64,000 nucleotides of DNA from Flavobacterium ichthyis (GTDB lineage Bacteria > Bacteroidota > Bacteroidia > Flavobacteriales > Flavobacteriaceae), in contig NZ_JAABLM010000011.1 in NCBI RefSeq assembly GCF_009915155.1, forward strand, positions 1 to 64,000, read 5' to 3'. The position numbers were made by a program, and so were the translations under genes. Below are positions 1 through 7,834 of the stretch, one piece after another. The notes beneath the pieces were generated by a model, which did no database searches, was not told where the DNA came from, and was given only the letters and a program-made list of their open reading frames with translations. Positions within the stretch are counted from its first letter, which is position 1; the number at the start of each line of letters is the position of its first letter.

Positions 1-74
1 AGCTTTTTGAAAAAAAATTTTATTTATTTTTCCGAAGCTTTTTTTGTCCCTAAAAAACTGCGTTTTGCGGAGGG

Positions 75-107
75 CAAAGATACAACCTTTATTTCCTATT
101 TCGCAAA
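75..107 (-). promoter_or_regulatory. Probable rRNA/tRNA operon promoter P2
   Basis: On the minus strand a TATCTTTG box (75-82) fits the Bacteroidota -7 consensus TAnnTTTG. A TTTG -33 element (104-107) lies 21 bases upstream. Transcription would run leftwards off the window start. Downstream of the box come CCCTCCGCAAAACG and an A/T-rich leader with no good ORF, as expected for a stable-RNA operon leader. The identity of the RNA gene beyond position 1 is inference. Confidence 0.5.
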
Positions 108-188
108 TCTTTTTTTAGATTTTTTTTTGCTCGTTTGCCAGTTTGTTTTTAGAACTTGTTACACTGCCTTTCGGCGTTATTGCGGGTG

Positions 189-218
189 CAAAAGTAGCTA
201 CTTTTTTTACTCTGGCAA
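189..218 (-). promoter_or_regulatory. Probable rRNA/tRNA operon promoter P1
   Basis: On the minus strand a TACTTTTG -7 box (189-196) and a TTG -33 element (216-218) are separated by 19 bases, which is the optimal Bacteroidota sigma spacing. It is followed by CACCCGCAATAACG, a sequence similar to that following the second promoter about 115 bases downstream. Tandem strong promoters of this kind typically drive rrn operons. No protein-coding start lies between here and the window edge. Confidence 0.55.
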
Positions 219-350
219 GCTTTTAAATGCCTTTTTTTGAAAGTTTTTTTCAATTCAAAGTTAACTCTCTGGTTTTGCGGTTTTTGCAATATGTTAATTT
301 TTTGAGTTTTTCTTTTGATGATTTTAAAAGAGCCTAAACCCCTACTCGTT

Positions 351-430
351 TAGCCCCGGCCGCAGGGAAAGCTCCCAGATTTTTTTTCTTTTTCTGAAAA
401 AAAATCCGGAGCTGGAATAGGACGGGAAAT
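351..430 (-). repeat. Dispersed hairpin repeat, family A copy 1
   Basis: Read on the minus strand, the element begins TTTCCCG, has a long imperfect A/T hairpin (GGATTTTTTTTC ... AAAAAAAATCTGG), then GCTTTCC and CGGGGCTAAA. The same outer blocks recur at 61663-61817. It lies about 50 bases downstream of the stop codon of the co-oriented permease gene. The rest of 241-478 is A/T-rich with no gene that I can support. Confidence 0.6.
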
Positions 431-478
431 TGCCATTACTGATACAAAACGGTGATTCGCTCCTAAAAAAGGTCGGAT

Positions 479-1732
479 TTATTCGAAACGTATGGCTTTT
501 ACGGGTGAAATTTTGGTGATGACAACAGATGGAATTAGTAAAACGAGGAGGCAAATTAATAATGTACCAATATTAAGTAGTGTGATGTGTAGCCAATTTA
601 GGGTTACGGGTGCGGTGGAAACGTAATAATTTTGTGGGTTTAGGGTGATGATGCCAAATTGTTGTTGGATAATGATGAGTGCGATGGCGATGAGATTTCC
701 CCAAAAGAGTCCTCGAAGGATGAGATAGGTGGCGTTGTAGAGGAAAATTTTTCGGATTTGCCAATTGTTCATGCCGATGGATTTTAGAATTCCGATCATT
801 TGGGTTCTTTCGAGGATGAGGACCAGTAGCGCTACGACCATATTGATGGTGGCGACGGCAATCATGATGCCGAGAATTACGATTATATTAAAGTCGAATA
901 ATTGTAACCATTCAAAGATATTGAAATATTTTTCGGCGATGGTTTGGGTATCGAGCGTTTGTTGCGGATTATTTTTGTTTTGGGTATTGGCGTAAACTTC
1001 GTCACCAATTTGGTCGAGTTGGTCAAAGTTGTCAATAAAAACTTCGAACGAGCCAACTTGGTCAGGTTTCCATTTATTAATGCGTTGCAAGTGGCGAATG
1101 TCTCCTATTATATAAGTCTGGTCAAATTCTTGAAAACCGGAGTTGAAAATTCCGGCAATTTTAAAAACGCGAAGATTGGGTAATTTGTTCCCCGTTTCTT
1201 TCATAAAATAGGTACTAAATTTGTCGCCCAGTTTTAGGTTTAGCCGGTTTGCTAAATATTGCGAGATAATGATTTGAGGATTTAAATTATTAGAAACGTC
1301 AGGAAGATTGCCCTCTTTTAGATATTCCTTAAGGTTATTCCACTGGTAATCTTTACCCACACCTTTAAAAACGATTCCTTCAACCGAAGTTTCGGTTCTA
1401 ATCATCCCTGGTTTTGTGGCAACGGCTTGTATATGTTCTACCGCTTCAACATTTTTGAACTTAGGATAAAAATCTTGATTGATAGAAATAGGCCGAAGAC
1501 TTCCTTGAGATTGGTTGTCATCATAATTAGAAATAATGATGTGACCATTAAACGCTGCTACTTTTTCACGAATTTTTTCTTGTAAGCCAATTCCGGTAGC
1601 CACAGATACAATCATCATAATAATTCCAATAGCAATGGCGGCAATGGCAATTTTTATAATTGGAGCAGAAATGCTATTTTTATCGTTTTTAGCAGCAATC
1701 AGTTTTTTTGCAATAAAATATTCGGTATTCAA
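479..1732 (-). CDS. FtsX-like ABC transporter permease (LolC/LolE type)
   Basis: This 417-residue integral membrane protein has the lipoprotein-releasing permease architecture. One N-terminal membrane helix lies at about residues 22-45, followed by a MacB-type periplasmic domain of about 220 residues. Three C-terminal helices (about 280-305, 330-352, 378-402) then form the FtsX domain, including the LKSIGMNNWQIRKIF coupling helix. By family, it would move lipoproteins or another outer-membrane-bound substrate from the inner membrane with a LolD-like ATPase encoded elsewhere. It is divergent from the muramidase gene, and a TATATTTG promoter box lies just upstream. Substrate assignment is by family only; a cell-division FtsX role is unlikely because of the large periplasmic domain. 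Confidence 0.85.
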   Translation of the reverse strand: MNTEYFIAKKLIAAKNDKNSISAPIIKIAIAAIAIGIIMMIVSVATGIGLQEKIREKVAAFNGHIIISNYDDNQSQGSLRPISINQDFYPKFKNVEAVEHIQAVATKPGMIRTETSVEGIVFKGVGKDYQWNNLKEYLKEGNLPDVSNNLNPQIIISQYLANRLNLKLGDKFSTYFMKETGNKLPNLRVFKIAGIFNSGFQEFDQTYIIGDIRHLQRINKWKPDQVGSFEVFIDNFDQLDQIGDEVYANTQNKNNPQQTLDTQTIAEKYFNIFEWLQLFDFNIIVILGIMIAVATINMVVALLVLILERTQMIGILKSIGMNNWQIRKIFLYNATYLILRGLFWGNLIAIALIIIQQQFGIITLNPQNYYVSTAPVTLNWLHITLLNIGTLLICLLVLLIPSVVITKISPVKAIRFE

Positions 1733-1754
1733 GATTTTAAATTTAATTGAAACA

Positions 1755-1789
1755 CAAATATACTGAGTTTCTCATTGTGGATTGGCAAA
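1755..1789 (-). promoter_or_regulatory. Promoter of the LolE-like permease gene
   Basis: A minus-strand TATATTTG (-7) at 1755-1762 and TTTG (-33) at 1786-1789 lie 23 bases apart. The predicted leader is short, about 18-20 bases before the ATG ending at 1732. Confidence 0.45.
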
Positions 1790-1807
1790 TTAATTCTTCC
1801 TTAATAT

Positions 1808-3028
1808 ATGAACATTATTTTAAAAACCGCTTTAACCCTAACTGGAACGATGTTATTATTGTTTTCTTGCGGAAATCAGGTGACGCAAAAACCTTCGGTG
1901 ATAACAAAAACCGAAACGAAAATAACTACTTCCACTGTAATTTCTTCAATTGAAACCGGAGCTGATAATTTTGACGCCTATCATTCTTTAATTCAAAATA
2001 AAAAAGTTGGGGTAGTTACAAACCAAACCAGTGTCTTAAAAAACGGCACACATTTGGTTGATTTTTTAATTTCGGAGAAAATAAATTTGAAGAAAATTTA
2101 TGCTCCCGAACACGGTTTTCGCGGAACGGCTGACGCTGGAGAACTAATCAAAGACGGAAAAGATGTCAAAACCAACTTGCCGATTGTGTCGCTTTATGGT
2201 GATAACAAAAAACCAAAACCGGAACAGTTGATGGACATCGAGGTAATGATTTTTGATTTACAAGATGTTGGTGCTCGTTTTTACACTTACATTTCTAGTT
2301 TACATTACGTGATGGAAGCTTGTGCCGAAAATAAAATTCCGCTGATAATTTTAGATCGACCTAATCCGAATGGAGACGTGGTGGATGGTCCGGTTTTAGA
2401 AAAAGAAAACACAAGTTTTGTGGGAATGCATCCTATTCCGGTTTTGCACGGCATGACAATTGGCGAATATGGAAAAATGATTAATGGTGAAAAATGGTTG
2501 AAAAATGCGGTGCAATGTGACCTTACCGTGATTCCTTGCTTGAATTACAATAAAAAAATGTCGTATTCTTTGCCGGTAAGGCCTTCGCCAAATTTACCCA
2601 ACGACCAATCCATAAATCTTTACGCAAGCTTGTGCTTTTTTGAAGGTACCAACGTGAGTTTGGGTCGTGGTACTGAAAAACAATTTCAGATATATGGTTC
2701 GCCATTTTTACCAAAAAGTAATTTTTCTTTTGTTCCAAAACCAAATTTAGGCGCCAAAGATCCACTGCACAACGGCAAGGTTTGTTATGGTGAAGATTTA
2801 TCAAAAATCAACAAAATTTCGGGCATAGAACTAAAATGGCTGATTAAAGCGTATGAAAACACTGCCGACAAACAGAAATTTTTTATTCCGTTTTTCACCA
2901 AGCTTGCCGGAACTAAAGAGCTTCAACGCCAGATAGAAACGGGATTATCCGAAACTGAAATTAAAAACAGCTGGCGAAAAGGTATTGAAGATTTTGAAAA
3001 AATAAGAAAAAATTATCAAATTTATTAA
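1808..3028 (+). CDS. DUF1343 exo-beta-N-acetylmuramidase-like lipoprotein (NamZ family)
   Basis: This 406-residue protein has a lipoprotein signal ending in LLFSC (Cys22). The DUF1343 domain spans about residues 55-405, with the hallmark APEHGFRG (about residue 100) and QDVGARFYTY (about 155) segments. DUF1343 proteins include NamZ, which removes terminal MurNAc from peptidoglycan fragments and feeds muropeptide recycling. This would act in the periplasm or at the outer membrane. It fits with Mpl and MurI elsewhere in the window, though they are unlinked. The length is normal for the family. The start is the ATG giving a proper signal peptide. A C-terminal part of the substrate groove cannot be checked by eye. 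Confidence 0.85.
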   Translation: MNIILKTALTLTGTMLLLFSCGNQVTQKPSVITKTETKITTSTVISSIETGADNFDAYHSLIQNKKVGVVTNQTSVLKNGTHLVDFLISEKINLKKIYAPEHGFRGTADAGELIKDGKDVKTNLPIVSLYGDNKKPKPEQLMDIEVMIFDLQDVGARFYTYISSLHYVMEACAENKIPLIILDRPNPNGDVVDGPVLEKENTSFVGMHPIPVLHGMTIGEYGKMINGEKWLKNAVQCDLTVIPCLNYNKKMSYSLPVRPSPNLPNDQSINLYASLCFFEGTNVSLGRGTEKQFQIYGSPFLPKSNFSFVPKPNLGAKDPLHNGKVCYGEDLSKINKISGIELKWLIKAYENTADKQKFFIPFFTKLAGTKELQRQIETGLSETEIKNSWRKGIEDFEKIRKNYQIY

Positions 3029-3109
3029 TCCAATGAATCTGATAATTTCTTATTTTTAGTTCGTAGATTTTCAATAATTATTAATAACCACCTAATAAAC
3101 TACCATAAA

Positions 3110-3334
3110 ATGAACACTTCTCAATTAATTTTAGATTACATGGATAAGATACAAGAGTTTTTCGAGATGATTAACGACTATGTAAATCAAGCAATTGAAA
3201 TTTTCCATAAAGCCAAAGACTTTCTTGATAAAATTTTAGAATATATCAAAAACGGGATTGACTATGTCGTGGAAGCTTTCGGGGGAAGATTTGAAAAAGA
3301 CATAGAACTTCCAGAAGATTATATTTTTGTATAA
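3110..3334 (+). CDS. Small helical protein of unknown function (74 aa)
   Basis: I do not recognise this protein. It is 74 residues, with no signal peptide and no cysteine. It is almost entirely predicted amphipathic helix rich in Ile, Phe, Asp and Lys (for example DFLDKILEYIKNGIDYVVEAF), ending with a short acidic tail. It starts about 80 bases after the muramidase stop, has its own ATG, and is followed at once by a clear terminator. That placement supports a real transcribed unit. The amphipathic pattern might suggest membrane-surface association or oligomerisation, but that is only inference. Confidence 0.55.
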   Translation: MNTSQLILDYMDKIQEFFEMINDYVNQAIEIFHKAKDFLDKILEYIKNGIDYVVEAFGGRFEKDIELPEDYIFV

Positions 3335-3341
3335 AAACATC

Positions 3342-3370
3342 AGACTTCCTTTATTGGAGGTCTTTTTTTT
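3342..3370 (+). terminator. Rho-independent terminator
   Basis: The stem AGACTTCC/GGAGGTCT (one G-U pair), a 6-base loop and eight T residues follow the 74-residue protein gene. The arm overlaps the end of the convergent membrane-protein gene. Confidence 0.75.
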
Positions 3371-3590
3371 GCCTCCTAATTACTTTTGAAGCACCTCTTT
3401 TGGTCATCGCAATAAAAAAATATATGACCATAAAAATAATCAAGAACAAAGCCATCATGATGACCACTTCCATCACTTTATCAGCTATACTGACCTGAAC
3501 CAAATCTTGATTGATGAATAAAAGCGTCAGCGAAAGAGCAAAAGACAGGAAGCAAATGGCAATTAGATTTCTTTTGTGATTCATCTTCAA
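3351..3590 (-). CDS. Small two-helix membrane protein of unknown function
   Basis: This 79-residue protein has two strong hydrophobic segments, at about residues 8-27 and 40-64, and a basic C-terminal tail (RGASKVIRRQKKD). No family is recognised. It lies 7 bases downstream of the cysteine-cluster protein gene on the same strand, so the two are probably co-transcribed. Translation may start at Met1 or Met3 (MKMNHK), which changes little. Its stop codon lies inside the terminator of the convergent gene. Confidence 0.6.
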   Translation of the reverse strand: MKMNHKRNLIAICFLSFALSLTLLFINQDLVQVSIADKVMEVVIMMALFLIIFMVIYFFIAMTKRGASKVIRRQKKDLQ

Positions 3591-3597
3591 AAAAATT

Positions 3598-4092
3598 TTA
3601 CGGATTGATTTTCTTTTTCATTTCCTCCACAATATTGTAAGCCGCAGGACAAATGGCAACATTCTTCAAGGTAAGATTTGAAATTTGTTGAAACTTTTTT
3701 CTGTCGGTATGGGGAAATTCGCGGCAAGCTTTTGGGCGAACATCGTAAATCATACAATAATTTTCGGCGTCTAAAAAAGTACAAGGAACCGATTTTAATA
3801 CATAATCATTGTCTTCATCAATATGCAAATATTGATTGATGAATTGTTGTGGTTTTTGTTTAAAAAATTTTGCAATGCGTTCAATATCTGCCGTGGTAAA
3901 AAGCGGTCCGGTGGTTTTGCAACAATTGGCACAAGTAAGGCAATCTGTTTTGGCAAATTCTTTTTCATGGATTTCCTGCATAAGATAATCCATATTTTTG
4001 GGCGCTTTCTTTTTTAGCTTATCGAAATACTTTTTATTTTCGATATGCTTATCTTTGGCGAGTTTTGGAAGATTTTGCAAAATCTTTTCCAC
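3598..4092 (-). CDS. YkgJ-family cysteine cluster protein
   Basis: This 164-residue cytosolic protein of the YkgJ/UPF0153 family is thought to bind zinc or an iron-sulfur cluster. The pattern CLTCANCC (about residues 56-63) is followed by spaced cysteines in VPCTFLD, NYCMIYD and KACREFPH, which complete the cysteine cluster. The biochemical role of the family is not established; some members are annotated as Fe-S oxidoreductase-like. A TACCTTTG promoter box lies about 22 bases upstream. It is divergent from the methyltransferase gene and probably co-transcribed with the small membrane protein downstream. Confidence 0.85.
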   Translation of the reverse strand: MEKILQNLPKLAKDKHIENKKYFDKLKKKAPKNMDYLMQEIHEKEFAKTDCLTCANCCKTTGPLFTTADIERIAKFFKQKPQQFINQYLHIDEDNDYVLKSVPCTFLDAENYCMIYDVRPKACREFPHTDRKKFQQISNLTLKNVAICPAAYNIVEEMKKKINP

Positions 4093-4114
4093 TTTGTTTT
4101 ACGTTTTGGTACGG

Positions 4115-4122
4115 CAAAGGTA
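4115..4122 (-). promoter_or_regulatory. -7 box upstream of the YkgJ-family gene
   Basis: TACCTTTG on the minus strand matches TAnnTTTG and lies about 22 bases before the start codon. No clear -33 element is seen. Confidence 0.35.
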
Positions 4123-4154
4123 AACTAAATTCTATTGTGCTAAAAAATTTTGCA

Positions 4155-4868
4155 ATGAAAGACTTATTTGGCAAAGCCATGCTGGATTACCAAACCCAAA
4201 ATAATCCCGAAAATTTATTTACCGAAACTTCTATTTCTGAGGAGGATGAAATGCCAGTTGCTTATTTGTTTAGAAATTTTGACGAAATGCCCAAATTGGA
4301 ACAAAAAGCGTTGCAATTGGCCAAAGGAAAAGTTTTAGATGTGGGTTGTGGTGCCGGAAGCCATGCTTTGTACCTTCAGCAACAGAAAAATTTAGATGTT
4401 ACCGCCATTGATATTTCAAAAAATGCAGTTGAAACTTGTTTGTTGCGTGGTGTGAAAAATGCTCAAGTAAAAAATGTTTTGGAAATGCTCGAAACCGAAA
4501 AATTTGACACCATCATCATGCTGATGAACGGAATAGGAATTGTAGGAAAATTAAACCAAATTTCTAATTATTTCCAAAAATTAAAATCTTTGCTAAATGA
4601 CAACGGACAAATTTTAGTCGATTCTTCAGATTTAATTTACATGTTTGACGAAGATGAAGACGGTGGAAAATGGATTCCTTCGGATAATTATTATGGCGAA
4701 GTGACCTTTACCGTTCGTTATAAAAATGAAACCGAAAAACCGTTTCATTGGTTATATCTCGATTTTAATACTTTGCAAAATGCCGCTAATGCAAATGGTT
4801 TTCATTGCGAATTAATGATGGAAGGTGAAAATTTCGATTATTTGGCGAAACTTACTTTATTGACATAA
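4155..4868 (+). CDS. Class I SAM-dependent methyltransferase
   Basis: This 237-residue protein has a Rossmann methyltransferase fold. Motif I, VLDVGCGAGSHAL, lies at about residues 60-72, followed by an acidic post-I strand (VTAIDIS) and motif IV-like FDTIIMLMNGIG. The substrate is not predictable. I use the ATG at 4155 rather than the upstream in-frame start at 4065, because the latter would overlap the divergent YkgJ gene and adds a low-complexity non-homologous leader. A strong bidirectional terminator follows directly. Confidence 0.85.
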   Translation: MKDLFGKAMLDYQTQNNPENLFTETSISEEDEMPVAYLFRNFDEMPKLEQKALQLAKGKVLDVGCGAGSHALYLQQQKNLDVTAIDISKNAVETCLLRGVKNAQVKNVLEMLETEKFDTIIMLMNGIGIVGKLNQISNYFQKLKSLLNDNGQILVDSSDLIYMFDEDEDGGKWIPSDNYYGEVTFTVRYKNETEKPFHWLYLDFNTLQNAANANGFHCELMMEGENFDYLAKLTLLT

Positions 4869-4871
4869 AAA

Positions 4872-4891
4872 AACCGGCTAAAAAGCCGGTT
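4872..4891. terminator. Bidirectional terminator
   Basis: A perfect 8-bp stem AACCGGCT/AGCCGGTT with an AAAA loop lies between convergent genes. It has T-rich DNA on the plus side and T residues (A7 on plus) on the minus side. Confidence 0.85.
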
Positions 4892-4898
4892 TCTATTT

Positions 4899-5300
4899 TT
4901 ATTGTAAGTACTTCATAATGATACCTTGAAGTTCTCCTCCCCACACTTGTCCGATTTCCATTGACTTTTCGGTAAGGACACCAGCTTTTGATGATAATTT
5001 TTTCCCAATTGGTGATTCGTAAAACTTAATTAAATTTTTGATGTCATCGTGGGTAAATTCAGTCATATATAAATTAGTAACTTTATCAAAATAAGAAGGT
5101 AAAGAGGCTTCAAAATCTTTGGTAAATGCCGCTTGCTTATCTTCTGGAATCATCGACAAAACTTGTTTTTTAGCAACTTCAATCTGAGAATTTGAACCAG
5201 AAAGCTCCAGATATTTTTTAATGTCAGCTTTGAATGCATCTTGTGCAAAACTTAACTGACTCACTACGATTAATGCGAATGTTAGGATAACTTTTTTCAT
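4899..5300 (-). CDS. Secreted DUF2059 protein
   Basis: This 133-residue protein has a classical signal peptide (MKKVILTFALIVVSQLSFA, cleaved before QDAF). A helical DUF2059 domain follows, containing the LIKFYESPIGKKLSSKAG motif at about residues 88-105. The family is periplasmic and of unknown function. It is monocistronic: a terminator follows, and queE downstream on the other side has its own promoter. Confidence 0.8.
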   Translation of the reverse strand: MKKVILTFALIVVSQLSFAQDAFKADIKKYLELSGSNSQIEVAKKQVLSMIPEDKQAAFTKDFEASLPSYFDKVTNLYMTEFTHDDIKNLIKFYESPIGKKLSSKAGVLTEKSMEIGQVWGGELQGIIMKYLQ

Positions 5301-5353
5301 GTGTGTTTTTGTTTATTTTGAAGTTAGCAATATACGAATTTCCGTAAAATTAT

Positions 5354-5986
5354 TTAGGGAATATTAAGATATTTGTGCGTTTGTAATGAAATTCTCCATT
5401 TCGGGTTTTGCATCACGTAATTTACAATTAGAGGTGTCATACTGTCTTTTTTGCTCCATTCGGGTTGTAAAAACAAGATGGCATTGTCGTTTACTTTTTC
5501 GGCTTGTTCTTCAGCGAAAAGAAAATCGTGTTTGTTATGGATAATTACTTTTAATTCGTGAGCGTTTTTATAAACGGATTCTGTGGGGAGTTTGGTTTTT
5601 TTTGGCGAAAGCGTAATCCAATCCCAGATTCCGGACAGTTCATAAGCTCCTGAAGTTTCGATATGTACTTTTATATCGGCTTCTTTTAATTTTTGCGTAA
5701 GCGGCAACATATTCCATGTTAAGGGTTCTCCACCTGTAACAACTACTGTATCTGCATAGGTTGACGCGTTTTTTACAATATTTTCTATTGCTGTAGGTGG
5801 ATGTAAAGCTGCGTTCCAACTTTCTTTAACATCGCACCAGTGACAACCTACATCACATCCGCCGACTCTAATAAAATAAGCAGCGGTTCCGGTGTGATAA
5901 CCTTCGCCTTGGATGGTGTAAAATTCCTCCATTAGCGGAAGCATTGTTCCGTTTTCAACTGCAATTTGTAATTCTTTTTTTAGCAT
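5354..5986 (-). CDS. queE: 7-carboxy-7-deazaguanine synthase QueE
   Basis: A 210-residue radical SAM enzyme. It converts 6-carboxy-tetrahydropterin to 7-carboxy-7-deazaguanine in queuosine (preQ0) synthesis. The radical SAM cysteines are C44, C48 and C51 in GGCDVGCHWC (CxxxCxxC). The substrate-proximal EEFYTIQGEG precedes them, and VVTGGEPL (about residues 77-84) contacts SAM. The length matches the family. No other queuosine gene is next to it. A TATCTTTG box lies about 24 bases upstream of the ATG. Confidence 0.93.
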   Translation of the reverse strand: MLKKELQIAVENGTMLPLMEEFYTIQGEGYHTGTAAYFIRVGGCDVGCHWCDVKESWNAALHPPTAIENIVKNASTYADTVVVTGGEPLTWNMLPLTQKLKEADIKVHIETSGAYELSGIWDWITLSPKKTKLPTESVYKNAHELKVIIHNKHDFLFAEEQAEKVNDNAILFLQPEWSKKDSMTPLIVNYVMQNPKWRISLQTHKYLNIP

Positions 5987-6009
5987 TATTTGTTCAAAAA
6001 AATAGTTTG

Positions 6010-6017
6010 CAAAGATA
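6010..6017 (-). promoter_or_regulatory. -7 box of queE promoter
   Basis: TATCTTTG on the minus strand fits TAnnTTTG and ends about 24 bases before the queE ATG. The -33 element is not clear. Confidence 0.4.
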
Positions 6018-6077
6018 TGACAAATGTTTGGGCTTTTTGTCGTTTAATTTTTCTTTGCGATTTTGGGTTTTTTCAAA

Positions 6078-6104
6078 ACAAAAAAAAACCGACTTTCGCC
6101 GGTT
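6078..6104 (-). terminator. Terminator of the exbB-tonB operon
   Basis: The minus-strand stem AACCGGC/GTCGGTT has a GAAA tetraloop, followed by a run of T. It lies 9 bases after the TPR gene stop at 6113, ending the seven-gene operon. Confidence 0.85.
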
Positions 6105-6112
6105 TCTTATTT

Positions 6113-7816
6113 TTATTTGTTGAGTACTTGCAATGATTCTTTGATGTATTGATCCGTTGGGTTAAGTACTTGCGCTTTTGTGAAATATTCTTTGGCTTTT
6201 ACTTTGTCAGAAATTGCGTAGTGCGAACCAAGATAAGTGTAAGCACTTAACAATCCGTTTTTCACGCTTTCTTTAGCCATTTCTGCTTCACCTTTTGTTT
6301 GCACCACTTCAATATATTTCATGTAAGAATCTACTGCTTGTTGTTTTGCGGCATCTCCTGCGATGAAACGGTTGATTTTGGCACGGTTTAAGTGAGCGTC
6401 TTGTGTTGTTGGCGAAGCTTCAGTTACTTTTGCGAAAGCCGCATCAGCTTTTACTAATAATTCCTGAACTTCAGGTTTGTTTCTTTCTTCGTCAGTTTTC
6501 AAATCGTTTACTACGTAAAATAGAACGGCGTTTCCTAAATAATAGTTATCCAAAACGGCATTTTTATTCCCTTCTGCTTTTGTAGAAACTTCGAAAACTT
6601 TTGTCGATTCTAAATATAATCCTTGTTTATAAAGATCCACTCCAAGTTCACTGAATTCTGCTCCAACTTCCGGATCTACCGCAACGGCTTTTTTCAAATC
6701 TGCCATTGCTGAATCAAATTTCGCTTTGTCAGCAATTTTTCCTTCGGCATCTTTAGCGGTAGCCAATTTTGCGTTAGCCAGGTAAAGGTAATCTCTTCCA
6801 ATAACTCTCGATGGATCGACTTTTGCGAAAAATTCAGTCATGGCCTTGATACTTTCGTCATAATTTTTATTTTCGAAAGCAGCATAACCTAAATAACGGT
6901 AAATTCTTGGATTTACTTTATCCAATTGTTGCATGGCTTGCGCTTCTTTTTGCAACGCTTGGTAATCTTTTGCCAAAATCAAAAAGTCAGCATGACGCAT
7001 TCTCGATTCAAGAGAATAATCAGTCAAGCTCATGTATTTCTCGTAATTTGACAAAGCTTGTTGTAAATATTGTTCACGATTATTGCTTGGAACCGTACTC
7101 CAGAAGTAATAAGTTTCAGCTAATTCGCGGTAAACCGGACCATAATTTGCATCTAATTTAATGACTTCATTAAAAGCAGCGATTGCTTCCGGGAACGCTT
7201 TTGCATTTTTGGTAATCACACCTAATTGCATTTTCGCACGAAGCAAAGAATTATCCAAATCGTAAGCGGTTCTATAAGCACTATACGCTTCGTTCACATT
7301 TTTATCCCCAAATTGCGCATCACCTAAAGCCAAAAACGCTACGGCATTTTTAGGGTCGATTGCTACGGCTTTTTGAAGATTTTCGATTGCTTTTTTATAA
7401 TTTGGTTTTTCAGAATTGGTGTAGGCTTTTCCAACATATACAAATTCTTCAGTATCTTTTCGACGCATATCTGCCAAGGCTTTTGCAAAATGAGCTTCGG
7501 CTTCGGTAGCGTTACCTTTATCTAAGCTGATTTCACCTAAACCGATGTAGTTGAATTTGGCGTCGTCTTTTACAGTAATCCCTTTGTCGAAATAAATTTT
7601 GGCTGAGTCAGTATTTTCAAGTGCCATATAAATTTCGCCTAAGTGGAAATAATTTTTCCCTTTATCCGGACTTGAAGCAATCATTGACTTCAACATTGTT
7701 TTTGCTTTTTGGTATTGTTCGGCATCAATCGCTTTTTTGGCTTGCTCTAAATCTTGAGCGAAAACCGATGTTCCGAAAAACAGCAACGATAATCCGATAA
7801 ATTTAATCTTCTTCAT
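6113..7816 (-). CDS. Periplasmic tetratricopeptide repeat protein
   Basis: A 567-residue exported protein with a signal peptide (MKKIKFIGLSLLFFGTSVFA, cleaved before QDLEQ). It is then built of about 12-14 TPR units, for example KNYFHLGEIYMALENTDSAK and NAVAFLALGDAQFGDKNVNEA. TPRs serve as protein-binding scaffolds. It is the last gene of the ExbB-ExbD-ExbD-TonB operon, 18 bases after the PstS-like gene. A role in organising or supporting TonB-dependent transport is therefore likely but unproven. A terminator follows directly. Confidence 0.85.
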   Translation of the reverse strand: MKKIKFIGLSLLFFGTSVFAQDLEQAKKAIDAEQYQKAKTMLKSMIASSPDKGKNYFHLGEIYMALENTDSAKIYFDKGITVKDDAKFNYIGLGEISLDKGNATEAEAHFAKALADMRRKDTEEFVYVGKAYTNSEKPNYKKAIENLQKAVAIDPKNAVAFLALGDAQFGDKNVNEAYSAYRTAYDLDNSLLRAKMQLGVITKNAKAFPEAIAAFNEVIKLDANYGPVYRELAETYYFWSTVPSNNREQYLQQALSNYEKYMSLTDYSLESRMRHADFLILAKDYQALQKEAQAMQQLDKVNPRIYRYLGYAAFENKNYDESIKAMTEFFAKVDPSRVIGRDYLYLANAKLATAKDAEGKIADKAKFDSAMADLKKAVAVDPEVGAEFSELGVDLYKQGLYLESTKVFEVSTKAEGNKNAVLDNYYLGNAVLFYVVNDLKTDEERNKPEVQELLVKADAAFAKVTEASPTTQDAHLNRAKINRFIAGDAAKQQAVDSYMKYIEVVQTKGEAEMAKESVKNGLLSAYTYLGSHYAISDKVKAKEYFTKAQVLNPTDQYIKESLQVLNK

Positions 7817-7834
7817 TTTTTAATCTTTATAATT

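Noticed and set aside
7..240. A 77-codon plus-strand open frame at the left edge
   Set aside because: It is Phe/Leu/Ser-rich translation of T-rich DNA and lies opposite two strong minus-strand promoters; no protein-like features.
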